Shown here: piece after piece, positions 15,272 through 24,057 of the stretch
Layout of the letters: each line of letters starts with the position of its first letter
Numbering within the stretch: position 1 is the first letter of the stretch
DNA from: SIG437 sp045576235
Lineage (GTDB): Bacteria > Bacillota > Clostridia > UBA1381 > UBA9506
Direction of reading: 5' to 3'
DNA length: 33,455 nucleotides
Assembly: GCA_045576235.1 (NCBI GenBank)
Contig: JAZNGA010000044.1
Span: forward strand, 1-33,455
Notes under the pieces: generated by a model
What the model was told of the DNA's origin: nothing
The model's database searches: none
The model's input: the letters and a program-made list of their open reading frames with translations, nothing else
Program-made: the position numbers and the translations under genes

Positions 15272-17893
15272 TTACATATTTTCCTCTTTCCATTCGCTTA
15301 GCTTGTCCGACAGCGTTTTTAAAAAGTCAGAACAATTTGTCTTGAGATTATATTTTTCAACCATCAGACTCACGCCTTTTTCAACATTTAAAAGCTCATT
15401 TTCCAAATGACTTGCCGGCATCCTGTATGCTCCACTGCCAAATATTATGAGCTGTTCGGTTCCGTCTGAGGTCGCAACTGTGACATTGTAATTTTTAGCT
15501 AAATCCTTAGCGACTTTTTCAATATATGCATCGGCTGTCTGAGACTCCTTTGTGTAAACAATTGTAACATCATCCACTTTTTCGAGGTCGCCCCTGTTTC
15601 CTTTAACCTTATATGCGTCAAAAACAATTATCACTTCACAGTCTTTAAAAACCTTATAGACAGACATTCTTTGAATTAAGCTGTGTCTTGCATCCTCCAA
15701 GCTGTTTTTTGCAATTTTTTTAAGGCTGTCTATAGCAAAAATTATGTTATAGCCATCAATGAGCAGATAGCTTTTTTCGTGAAGCTTTCTTGTCTTGTGC
15801 AATCTTTTCGGCTCATCAAACTCTTTCCTTGTCCTCATTGCTGTTGTCGGCAGTTTTATCTCAACCTTACCATAAGTTTTTTCAAATATTTTCAAAAGTT
15901 CATCATCTGATGCCGAAACACTTCTGCTTCTGACAACATCTCCTGATTTCTGTTCGTTTTTTTTAGGCTTTAAAACGCTCTCTAAATGCATATGCTCCGT
16001 CACTTCATTCCACTTCACATTAAAGCCTGCACCTTTTGCACAGAAAACAGAATCTGCAGTGTTTTCAACATCTGCATCCACATCATATCCGATAGATTCA
16101 ATGACACTATCAGCATTTTTACATTTTCCATATCCGCTGAATTTGCAGCTCATGCGTCCTTTACCGTGAGTGTAGCCCGTGAGCTGTCTGTGGTAGTCCC
16201 TTATCAAAGCAGCAGGCGCATTACCTGTTATTTTCGACATTTCACCATTTGGGGCTGAAATTGAAAATTCAGCCCCAAACATATCCAAATCAGTCATAGC
16301 TTTCCCAACATTTTCAGACGGAACATCTATAACAAAATCATAATACGGTTCTAAAAGCACAGATTTAGCACATCTTAAGCCATGTCTGACTGCTCTGTAG
16401 GTTGCTTGTCTGAAATCTCCGCCTTCCGTGTGCTTTAAATGCGCCGCACCTGATTTGAGCGTTATTTTTATGTCTGTAACAGGCGAACCAGTGAGTACTC
16501 CTATGTGTTGTTTTTCCATAAGATGTGTGGTTATGAGCCTCTGCCAGTTTTTATCAAGCACACTTTCAGGGCAATCTGTTTCAAACTGCATTCCTGCCCC
16601 TCGCTCAAGCGGAGACATGATAAGATGCACTTCTGCATAATGTCTCAGTGGCTCAAAATGACCCACTCCTTCCACTGTGTTTTCAATCGTTTCTTTATAA
16701 ACGATATTGCCTTCTTCAAATTCAACATCCATGCCATATCTTGTTGATATGAGCTGCTTTAACACTTCAAGCTGGATTTCTCCCATAATACGGAGTTGAA
16801 TTTCGCGCAAGACTTCATTCCATGTTACCTTAAGCTGTGTTTCCTCCTGCTGAAGCTGCTTAAGCTTTTCTAAAGCTAAAGATGGTTCAACCCCTTCAGG
16901 CAGAATCACTCTGTAATTAAAAATTGGTTCAGCTGTCAGTGATGCAGCATTTTTTTCAAAGCCAAGCCCCTGACCTGCTTCTGTTTTCTTAATACCTGCC
17001 ACAGCACATACATCACCGGGAAAAGCTTCGTCAGTAATTTTATATTTATCTCCTGAATATATGCGTATTTCGTTTATTTTTTCAGGCGCGGAGCCATCAG
17101 TTTCAACCATGCTTTTCACTTTCAGGCTTCCACCTGTTATTTTCATGAAAGTGAGTCGGTTTCCCTTATCATCCTGTTTTATTTTAAAAACCTTTGCTCC
17201 GAAATCTCTCATCGCTTTTTTCGGCTCTGCAAGCCTTTCAAAGCCTTTCAAAAACTGTTCTACTCCTTCCATTTTAAGAGCCGAACCTGAAAAGCACGGA
17301 AAAACATTTCTTTTTTTAATCGCCATGCGCAGAGTTTTTTCATCTGTTGTGCCATCAGCTAAAAATTCCTCCATCAGCATTTCGTCACACATGGCAAGAT
17401 TTTCGTTCAGCTGATAGGGCTCTTCTGTAAAATCAATGAAATTGCCGCAAAGTTCGTTTTTCAGTTCTTCAATGACCCGTTCCTTGCTGCTTCCTGATAA
17501 ATCCAGCTTGTTAATGAAAATAAAAACCGGAATATCATTTCTTTCCAGCATATCCCAGATAGTCTTCGTGTGACTTTGCACGCCATCTGTTCCGCTGATA
17601 ACTAAAATAGCATAATCAAGCACACTCATCGTGCGCTCAGCTTCTGCCGCAAAATCGACATGCCCCGGAGTGTCTAAAAGAGTTATTATTTTTTTCTCAA
17701 TAGTCAGGACTGCCTGTTTTGAAAAAATTGTAATTCCCCTATTGCGCTCAATCTCGTTTGTGTCTAAAAAAGTGTCCTTTGAATCAACTCTGCCAAGCTT
17801 TCTGATTTCACCCGATAAATATAAAAGTCCTTCAGATAGGGTTGTTTTTCCTGCATCAACATGAGCTAAAATACCTACTACAATTCTATCCAT
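15272..17893 (-). CDS. Tet(M)-like ribosomal protection GTPase fused to a YacP/Rae1-like NYN nuclease domain
   Basis: An 873-residue two-part protein. Residues 1 to about 640 are an EF-G/Tet(M)-type translational GTPase: G1 AHVDAGKTT (10-18), G2 RGITI (52-56), G3 DTPGHVD (74-80), G4 NKLD (129-132), followed by domains II-V. Residues about 700-860 match YacP-type NYN (PIN-like) proteins: LLIDGYNIIFA (DGYN at 713), IVFDAYKVKGNRG, QTADAYIEKVA and VATSDGTEQ, all acidic positions present. Bacillus YacP (Rae1) is an mRNA endonuclease that cuts in the ribosomal A site, so the fusion would place a nuclease on the ribosome. Whether it gives tetracycline resistance is open. The start has AAAGGAGAG close upstream. 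It leads an operon with the SLOG gene. Confidence 0.88.
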   Translation of the reverse strand: MDRIVVGILAHVDAGKTTLSEGLLYLSGEIRKLGRVDSKDTFLDTNEIERNRGITIFSKQAVLTIEKKIITLLDTPGHVDFAAEAERTMSVLDYAILVISGTDGVQSHTKTIWDMLERNDIPVFIFINKLDLSGSSKERVIEELKNELCGNFIDFTEEPYQLNENLAMCDEMLMEEFLADGTTDEKTLRMAIKKRNVFPCFSGSALKMEGVEQFLKGFERLAEPKKAMRDFGAKVFKIKQDDKGNRLTFMKITGGSLKVKSMVETDGSAPEKINEIRIYSGDKYKITDEAFPGDVCAVAGIKKTEAGQGLGFEKNAASLTAEPIFNYRVILPEGVEPSLALEKLKQLQQEETQLKVTWNEVLREIQLRIMGEIQLEVLKQLISTRYGMDVEFEEGNIVYKETIENTVEGVGHFEPLRHYAEVHLIMSPLERGAGMQFETDCPESVLDKNWQRLITTHLMEKQHIGVLTGSPVTDIKITLKSGAAHLKHTEGGDFRQATYRAVRHGLRCAKSVLLEPYYDFVIDVPSENVGKAMTDLDMFGAEFSISAPNGEMSKITGNAPAALIRDYHRQLTGYTHGKGRMSCKFSGYGKCKNADSVIESIGYDVDADVENTADSVFCAKGAGFNVKWNEVTEHMHLESVLKPKKNEQKSGDVVRSRSVSASDDELLKIFEKTYGKVEIKLPTTAMRTRKEFDEPKRLHKTRKLHEKSYLLIDGYNIIFAIDSLKKIAKNSLEDARHSLIQRMSVYKVFKDCEVIIVFDAYKVKGNRGDLEKVDDVTIVYTKESQTADAYIEKVAKDLAKNYNVTVATSDGTEQLIIFGSGAYRMPASHLENELLNVEKGVSLMVEKYNLKTNCSDFLKTLSDKLSEWKEENM

Positions 17894-17978
17894 GTTCTCT
17901 CCTTTAAAACAAACTCACATTGGTCTGTGTCTTTTTAAATGATGATGTTATGTTCTGAGCGTTTCATTCCTTGCGGTT

Positions 17979-19268
17979 TCAGTCAACATTATAATATTGC
18001 CCCGTGTGCTCATCAAACTTATCAGCGAGGCTCACATCACCCAACGAATACATATAGCCATCCCTTGGAATTGTGTATGAATGAACTTTATTTTGATAAA
18101 ATTCAATATATTTAGGAGATTTTATATTGTTAAAAAGCGCCATTTGTCCACTTCCGCAGCAAGTGAAATCTCCAAGGCCCGAAATTATATAAGCAGGGCA
18201 TTTTAAAAATTGCGCCGCAACTGCGGTGTCAAAATAAGCTACCCCATCACCTTTTGGCATTTTATTTTCTTTTCTCCCTGAAATCTCGTGACCGCATATA
18301 TCCGAAAGCCAAGGGACATTCAAAATGACAGCTGTCGCTCTGTCAAAATGCGATGCGAGGTTGCATGCCTGCATACCACCCTGACTGCTTCCTATGAAAT
18401 AATAATCTTTTTTATTTAAAAGCTCGTGGTCTTTGAAAAACAAAAGCGCCTGAATATCTCTTAAAAGCATTTTTGCCCAATATGTCGTTCCGGGTCTCTT
18501 GTTTTCTTCGGCATCAAAACCATAACCCTTCAGCTTATTATCACGAAGGTCTTCGTAAAATTCTCTTGGCTGATTATTTGGAATAGCGTGCGCGCATACA
18601 AAAACCGTAAAATAGTCTTTAAGTGGCACCGGTCCAACTTCAGCCACGCCATAACCCTGAAAATACATTGCAAATTGCAGGCTGTTTTTTTCAGCTCCTT
18701 TTGGATATGCCACACAGACAGAAACATAGTCCTTCCACGGCGCTTTAATTCGCATATCAAACATTTCAAAATCAGGATAAAGCTCATTATCTATCTTTTT
18801 GCAGAATAAAACTTCAGGTTCAGTTGCTTCTGCCTCTTTAATGAGTTTATCCCAGAATTCGTGATAGTCATCGGGTGTCTTGGTTGAACAGAAAATATTG
18901 TCAACATCTGCCCCTGCGCTGCCTTTATAAAGCTCTATTCCTTCTATTGGCTCTTTGTTTTCATCACACGCTTTTGCCTCAACATAAACAAAGCCATTTT
19001 TTGAAATTGAAGCTTCAATGTAAAACCAGCCATCATCTGCTTTATGAATGTAGCCCTCATTGTTTTGCCCGTCCTCGCTTATCAGAGAGTAGGATATATA
19101 AGGTATGTCAAGGTGTTCCCCGTTTCGTTTCACGCGGATTTTAAACACAATTTTTTCTCCAATTTCATATTGAAGCGGATTTTTTAGCGTCGTTCCTTCG
19201 AAATATGTGTGTTCAACACCGCGACTGCCAACCTGTTTCTGCATTTCAAGTTGTCTGTATTCGTTCAT
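17979..19268 (-). CDS. Acetylxylan esterase / cephalosporin-C deacetylase-like alpha/beta hydrolase
   Basis: A 429-residue member of the AXE1 family of carbohydrate esterases. A beta-rich N-terminal domain (about 30-115) precedes an alpha/beta hydrolase. The catalytic triad is visible: nucleophile elbow GSSQGG (Ser295), Asp in GLGDFTCC (D367), His in NKVHSYTI (H396). The MYFQGYG motif and NVPWLSDICGH region also fit the family. It probably removes acetyl groups from plant or host oligosaccharides; no signal peptide is seen, so it acts on imported sugars. ATG 19268 is supported by AGAGG seven bases upstream; an in-frame ATG at 19319 would overlap the capA gene by 34 bases. It is last in the M20-capA-esterase series and stops with TGA. 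Confidence 0.85.
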   Translation of the reverse strand: MNEYRQLEMQKQVGSRGVEHTYFEGTTLKNPLQYEIGEKIVFKIRVKRNGEHLDIPYISYSLISEDGQNNEGYIHKADDGWFYIEASISKNGFVYVEAKACDENKEPIEGIELYKGSAGADVDNIFCSTKTPDDYHEFWDKLIKEAEATEPEVLFCKKIDNELYPDFEMFDMRIKAPWKDYVSVCVAYPKGAEKNSLQFAMYFQGYGVAEVGPVPLKDYFTVFVCAHAIPNNQPREFYEDLRDNKLKGYGFDAEENKRPGTTYWAKMLLRDIQALLFFKDHELLNKKDYYFIGSSQGGMQACNLASHFDRATAVILNVPWLSDICGHEISGRKENKMPKGDGVAYFDTAVAAQFLKCPAYIISGLGDFTCCGSGQMALFNNIKSPKYIEFYQNKVHSYTIPRDGYMYSLGDVSLADKFDEHTGQYYNVD

Positions 19269-19285
19269 TAAATAACCTCTTTTTA

Positions 19286-20566
19286 TTATCTGAAAATTAA
19301 TTTTGCACGCCTGTCGCATATTTCAAATTTTGTTCCGTGAGGCTTAGACATTTCTGCATATCTTTCTAATATGCTGTTATCTTTAGCAAGGCGTGGAAGC
19401 CCTATTTTTGAGTGGCCCATTCCGAGTCCAAGTTCAATTGGCATAATTTCAAGTGATTTCAGCTTGCCCTCCTCCATTTCAAAGAACGGAATGATTGCTT
19501 CCGTCATAACCTGTTGTCTCTGAAGTCCGCAGGTGAAGTCTTTAGTTCGCACCTTAAAAAGCTCATACATAGAGCTGTCAGATGTGAGATTGAACTTTGA
19601 ATAAAAATCCTCCGGAGCAAGCTCGCAGTTTTCAAGCTGAAGCAGGAAATCACCGAGTGAATAAAATATAGGGCGCTCTTTATAAAGCTCAAAAGGCCTG
19701 AGTAAGTGCGGTCCGTGACCGATGACAGCGTGCGCTCCGCAGTCTATGCACCTATGAGCAAAATCCTCAACATATTTTGCAGGTCGGTAGTTTTCTTCAA
19801 AGTGTCTGTCGTGAGCGTGAAGAGAAACGAGAACATAGTCTGCAAAAAATGCAGCTTCTTCAATCGCTTTTTCAATTCTTGCCATATCAGATTTATCAAT
19901 TTCGCCCTTCAAACCCGGTTTGTCGCCTATCTCAAAATGCATATCATCAAGGTCAAATATTCCGTCGGGCAATGGCTGAGCATATCCCGACCTGATGGTT
20001 GCTTCTTTGCTGATGTTTATTCCCGTTTTTGAGGCTATTTTCTTTAAAGCGTCAATGTCATCATTTCCCACCATAAGCGTTGTCTTCACCCTGAGACCAT
20101 TAACGCCCGGCCTTCCGGGCAAAAGACGGGACTGCTCTCCAGCAAGTCCGCCGGGAGCAAAATGCGTTGTGCAGGCAATGAGCGCAACTCTTCCTTTCGG
20201 AAGGTCAAGATATTTAGGAGCTGAAGCTTCCCTTAAGTTTCTGCCGCATCCTGCCTGAACATAGCCTGCATCATCAATGTTTTTAATTGTTTGCAAAAGC
20301 CCTTCATGGCCAAAGTCCATGCAATGATTGTTTGCAAAAGTCATCATATTAAAATTTAAAAGCTTAGTTGAATCCAAAACCTTGCGGTCTGTTCGGAGCC
20401 ATGTGCCACCACTGAAAAAATTTGCAAAACAATCTTTATTCACTGTTGTTTCAAGATTAAAAAATCTGACATCACCCTGATTTATGAAATCTCTTATTGT
20501 GTCAATGCCATCATATTCTGTTAGCACTCTCTGAATTGCTGTGTCTCACGCTGCTGTAAATCGCAT
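19286..20566 (-). pseudogene. CapA-family metallophosphatase, interrupted by an in-frame TGA at codon 7
   Basis: The gene opens with GGGGGA eight bases before the ATG at 20566, which overlaps the upstream M20 stop (ATAATG). It reads M-R-F-T-A-A, then TGA (20546-20548), then DTAIQRVLTEYDG and a complete CapA (poly-gamma-glutamate capsule protein) fold. The TGA replaces the expected GGA of the conserved Gly-Asp metal motif, a single G-to-T change. Later family motifs are intact: FNLETT, FANNHCMDFG, SLHAHDRHFEENY, IGHGPHLLRPFE, YSLGDFL. TGA ends other genes here (esterase, obg, the 4-TM protein), so recoding is unlikely. A GTG at 20527 could restart a 413-residue protein, but it lacks the GD motif and a spaced ribosome binding site. 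The protein would hydrolyse phosphoesters or assist polymer export. Confidence 0.75.
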
Positions 20567-21699
20567 TATTCAAGTCCCCCTTCAGTTAAAATGAGCTCCA
20601 TGCTGACTTTCAATCCATCTTTAAGGCTATCTTTAAATATCCATTCCTCACGAGTGTGAGTGCCCCCACCGTCATAGTTTGCCAATGCTAAAGCTGGTAT
20701 GCCAAGCGAATGAGGAATATTGCAGTCTGTTGAGCCGGAGCTTTCCTTCACATCAACACCAAAATGCTTTGCCTGAATAGCTTTTGCGCGTTCAGATATT
20801 TCTCTCAACAATTCCATATCTATATTATTACTCATACACGGTCTGTTACCCACAAGCTCAACCTCTAGCTTAATACACTTTTCGGCGGCCTGTTTAAAAA
20901 TATCTTTAAATTTTTCTTCCATAATTGCAAGACAATCAACATTATCCGAACGATATTCACAGAGCATTGACGCGTTCTGTGCTATGGTGTTAACGCTTGT
21001 GCCGCCTTCGATTATGCCAACATTATATGTAGTGCGGCTTCCGGACATTTCAGGAACTTTGATTTCATATATTTCATTTATAATCTCTGCAAGCACGCTT
21101 ATAGCATTTCGGTTACCAAAATTTCCAAAAGAGTGTCCTCCTTCTGTTACGGCTGTCACCTTGTAGCGATGCGAACCAACGCTTTTATTTGTGATTTCAG
21201 GTAGTATTGCGTCAAATGTGTAGAGATATTCAATTTTATCACCATAATCCTTAAAAATCTGACGACATCCTTTAAGATTTCCAAGCCCTTCCTCACATGA
21301 ATTTGCAACAAACATTAGTGTTTTTTCAGGAACAATGTTATTCTCTGCCATATATTTAACACATGTGAGCATTCCTGCCAGACTTGCCGTGTCATCCCCC
21401 ACACCGGGACAATGAATTTTCTCACCGTCATCATTATAATCAAGAGGCGTTTCCATTGGAAAAACCGTGTCCGTGTGCGCCATAAAAACCACTATTTTCT
21501 CGCTTGGTTTTCCAAGCGTGCAAATGACATTTTTAGCTTCATCTATGTAGGCATTGTCTATTCCTGCAGCCTTCAGGTAATTTAAAACATAATCTGCCCG
21601 TTCATCTTCAAAATGCGATGGTGCAGGAATGATGCACAAATCGTGAAGCAATTTTAAAACCTCTTCAAACTTTTCTTCGGAAAATTTCTGCAAATCCAT
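20566..21699 (-). CDS. M20-family metallopeptidase
   Basis: A 377-residue zinc aminoacylase/peptidase of the M20 family, which cleaves dipeptides, tripeptides or N-acyl amino acids. Zinc-site motifs are present in order: MAHTDTVFP (H75, D77), PGVGDDTASLAG (D102), NSCEEGLGN (E136 general base, E137), CEYRSD, and the C-terminal GGGTHTREEW histidine. A dimerisation lid (about 180-290, EGGHSFGNFGNRNAI) is intact. No signal peptide, so it is cytoplasmic. The start has AAGGAG eight bases upstream. Its TAA overlaps the ATG of capA, so the two are translationally coupled and belong to one operon with the esterase. Substrate not predictable. Confidence 0.88.
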   Translation of the reverse strand: MDLQKFSEEKFEEVLKLLHDLCIIPAPSHFEDERADYVLNYLKAAGIDNAYIDEAKNVICTLGKPSEKIVVFMAHTDTVFPMETPLDYNDDGEKIHCPGVGDDTASLAGMLTCVKYMAENNIVPEKTLMFVANSCEEGLGNLKGCRQIFKDYGDKIEYLYTFDAILPEITNKSVGSHRYKVTAVTEGGHSFGNFGNRNAISVLAEIINEIYEIKVPEMSGSRTTYNVGIIEGGTSVNTIAQNASMLCEYRSDNVDCLAIMEEKFKDIFKQAAEKCIKLEVELVGNRPCMSNNIDMELLREISERAKAIQAKHFGVDVKESSGSTDCNIPHSLGIPALALANYDGGGTHTREEWIFKDSLKDGLKVSMELILTEGGLE

Positions 21700-21779
21700 A
21701 TTAACGCTCCTTTTTAATTTTTCACGAAAACTAAATCATATTTTAAATTGGTTAATTTGTATCAAAAGCAAAACAAATA

Positions 21780-22322
21780 TTAATTTTCTTCTTTCAACAT
21801 TGTATTTTGCTTTCTGCAGCTTTTAATATCATATCTGTAAATTGCAACTGCAATCGATACAAATGTTAAAAAATCACTGATTGCTGCTTCGGGATTTCCG
21901 ACAATAGCGTTATATGCTATCCAGAAAAGACACGAGGGCAGAGTGATAAGGCGCAACAGGCGTTCATTCTTCATTCCATAAGATATGGTTGTCAAAAGTT
22001 TAGGTATAAGTGCCAAAAGACTCAGACATCCCGCCCACGAATAAACACCCAAAATCACTATCAGAGCCGAAAAAAACAGAATTATCGGCAAAGTAGAAAT
22101 CTTCTTATCCACAAATTTATAAAACAAAAAATTCCGCAGTGCTGAAACAAGGTCCATCCAAGCACCTGTATATGCCGTCGGTCCAATCAAAAAATATTGC
22201 GTCGAAAAAGCAAGACACGATGTCATTTTTAATAATACAATATGCTTATGTCTTTTAAACTGAAATGGAATTACACTTAAAACAAGCCCCAGCAAACCTA
22301 ATAATCTTATTAACAATTGCAT
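21780..22322 (-). CDS. YgjV-family inner membrane protein
   Basis: A 180-residue integral membrane protein similar in length and pattern to E. coli YgjV (Imp-YgjV family), with about five hydrophobic helices. It has the family's LGLLGLVLSVIPFQFKRHK opening, a CLAFSTQYFLIGPTAYTGAWMD segment, and LPSCLFWIAYNAIVGN before the last helix. The C-terminus is basic and cytoplasmic. The function of the family is unknown. The start has GGAGGA five bases upstream. It lies directly downstream (minus strand) of repeat element A and 80 bases before the M20 gene, so transcripts leaving the cassette to its right could read into it. Confidence 0.75.
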   Translation of the reverse strand: MQLLIRLLGLLGLVLSVIPFQFKRHKHIVLLKMTSCLAFSTQYFLIGPTAYTGAWMDLVSALRNFLFYKFVDKKISTLPIILFFSALIVILGVYSWAGCLSLLALIPKLLTTISYGMKNERLLRLITLPSCLFWIAYNAIVGNPEAAISDFLTFVSIAVAIYRYDIKSCRKQNTMLKEEN

Positions 22323-22471
22323 ACTTATCCTCCATCAAGTTACGCATCAAATAAAAAGCATTTAAAACATAAAATCTTTTAATTTCAGTATTAAAACTAG
22401 TCTCTGTTAATGCTTCAAATGATGCAATCAAATTACACTCCATAGACTAAAAGTAAAATTTTGAAAAGCTA

Positions 22472-22732
22472 TACTCGTGTCAAGTCAGGTGAACAGGAAT
22501 AATAAGAACCATCACCCAACACGAAATCACAGATTTCTGTTGGGTACCCGAGAACCTTGTTATGCTAAAGCATAATATGGACCTACTATTTTCAGCCTAT
22601 TTTTTTCTGTTTTTCCTTTAACACTTTTCCTTAGAACCCGCGAGAATACTGGATTTTCTCGCTCCCAATAGTCTATGTAAATATCAAAATCGGCAAACTA
22701 ATGTTTTAAATTGTATGGACTTGATACGAGTA
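22472..22732 (+). repeat. Structured repeat element A (left flank of the HEPN/GIY-YIG cassette)
   Basis: A 261-base element with near-perfect inverted ends: 22472-22486 (TACTCGTGTCAAGTC) against 22718-22732, 14 of 15 matching. It is a direct repeat of element B at 24907-25088; the last 59 bases (22674-22732) match B (25030-25088) at 54 of 59 positions. An internal 7-bp hairpin (22640-22646 with 22656-22662, 9-base loop) is kept in B with two compensatory pair changes. Unlike B it carries about 73 extra bases (22504-22576) holding two further hairpins (22514-22545 and 22560-22575). No reading frame spans it. It could be a MITE, a cassette boundary or a structured RNA; orientation is arbitrary. 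Confidence 0.75.
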
Positions 22733-22755
22733 GAATCATCCTATACAGATCATGA

Positions 22756-24036
22756 CTATTTAATCAATAAAGATTGTCTGTATTGTTCTGCTTCTGGAAC
22801 ATCTATCCATTCTACCGTTTTGTCAAAATTCTTTCTTACTTCCGCTTTGATTTCATCAAGAGAAACTGCAAAAAATTCACGTCGAGAATTAATCTTATTT
22901 AATTTTCTTGATTCAAAAGCGTTATGTAAAGCAGTTTCTAATCCAGGAGCATCATCTGTAAAAATCAATGCATGCACATCAAAGTTGAATGGAACAGAAG
23001 CATCACCAAGTTCATCAACTCTTTCCTGTGGGTCTAATCGTCTTGTCATGCCTATTTTATATACATTTTCACCAAAAGCTCCAATATTACTTATTATGTA
23101 TACATAACCTGCTTTTCTGTTTGCTTCACGATAATCTACACTTTCTATTGCAGCTGCTGTATCATTAATTTGTGCTTCTAACTGAGCTTTTTTCTCAAGC
23201 AAATCATCTGTTTCGCCATTTTTTTCAATTTGACTCAAAATTTTATCCAAAGCATTTTGATAATGCGTTTGTTCTTTCTTTAAACGTTTTCTTTCTTCTT
23301 CGATTTCCTTTAAAACTTTTGCTTCTTCCCTTTCTTGTGCTCGCAGTTCTTTAAGCGCTTCTTTTTCCTCTTGTTTCTTTTGTTGGAAATCCAATGCTAG
23401 TTTAACTTCTTCAATTTTCAATCTTATATATCCCGGAGTAATAGAAATTGACATTGTTTTTCCAAGCTTTGAAATTTGTTCACTTATCTTATTAATTCGT
23501 TCGATAGATTTGTCAAGATTTGACACTTTTACATTTGCAACAATATCATCACATTCAACATTAAAAGCTCTGAGCAATAATTTCTTGTTATCCTTAACCA
23601 TTGCACGTCCTTTTGCCTGACTACCGTCAACAGTCCAATTAGTACTACCAAGAGCTGCAGAATCATTTTTTATACATTCTTTTTGTCTGTCTCTCAATTC
23701 CTTTAATTTATCCTTATATAAGTCTGAATTCGCAAATTCAAAAGTCGGCTTGTATAAACCATATTCTTGAGCATCAATATCGACATCAAAAATTGATATT
23801 TGTTTTTTCTTCTCTAATATTTCATGATTCAAAGTATTGATATTAGCTTTTAAATCAGTAATCTTCTTTTGGTCGACATCAATTGTCTTTTCTAAGTTTG
23901 TTATTTCTGCTTTTAATACTTCAATTTGTTTATTAAGGGAATCAATTTCCCTATGTTCAGGCAACATCAAACTACTTAATCTTTCCACTTCTGCCTGCAA
24001 TACTTTTTCTTTTTTTGAGGGTCCAAATAATCCCAT
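22756..24036 (-). CDS. DUF4041 protein with C-terminal GIY-YIG (T5orf172/MUG113) nuclease domain
   Basis: A 426-residue protein. Residues 1 to about 85 are a coiled coil. About 90-215 is the DUF4041 core, with NWTVDGSQAKGRAMVKDNKKLLLRAF reading as its most family-like stretch. A second charged coiled coil (about 215-305) leads to a GIY-YIG nuclease of the T5orf172/MUG113 type: GYVYIIS (310-316), YKIGMTRR (326-333), the catalytic Glu in GLETALHNAF (about 367) and RREFF. This arrangement is known from phages and mobile islands; its activity is not established. The start has AGGAGATG five bases upstream. It lies 21 bases after the HEPN-like gene, and its stop is 23 bases from repeat A. It looks AT-richer than the flanking operons, consistent with transfer. 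Confidence 0.85.
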   Translation of the reverse strand: MGLFGPSKKEKVLQAEVERLSSLMLPEHREIDSLNKQIEVLKAEITNLEKTIDVDQKKITDLKANINTLNHEILEKKKQISIFDVDIDAQEYGLYKPTFEFANSDLYKDKLKELRDRQKECIKNDSAALGSTNWTVDGSQAKGRAMVKDNKKLLLRAFNVECDDIVANVKVSNLDKSIERINKISEQISKLGKTMSISITPGYIRLKIEEVKLALDFQQKKQEEKEALKELRAQEREEAKVLKEIEEERKRLKKEQTHYQNALDKILSQIEKNGETDDLLEKKAQLEAQINDTAAAIESVDYREANRKAGYVYIISNIGAFGENVYKIGMTRRLDPQERVDELGDASVPFNFDVHALIFTDDAPGLETALHNAFESRKLNKINSRREFFAVSLDEIKAEVRKNFDKTVEWIDVPEAEQYRQSLLIK

Positions 24037-24057
24037 GATTACATCTCCTTTGTTTTT

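Noticed and set aside
20546..20548. Selenocysteine or alternative code at the capA TGA
   Set aside because: The position is a conserved glycine, no SECIS-like hairpin is evident just downstream, and TGA terminates three other genes in the window.
22255..22443. 62-codon minus-strand frame overlapping the start of the YgjV-like gene
   Set aside because: It overlaps a well-supported start (GGAGGA before ATG 22322) by 68 bases in another frame and has no recognisable protein features.
22514..22545. ACCCAAC...GTTGGGT fits the R-box pattern (RYYYAAC/GTTRRRY) of integron attC sites
   Set aside because: Only 32 bases, shorter than known attC sites, found once, and no integron integrase in the window. 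Any GC-closed 7-bp stem of this kind has a fair chance of matching the loose consensus.
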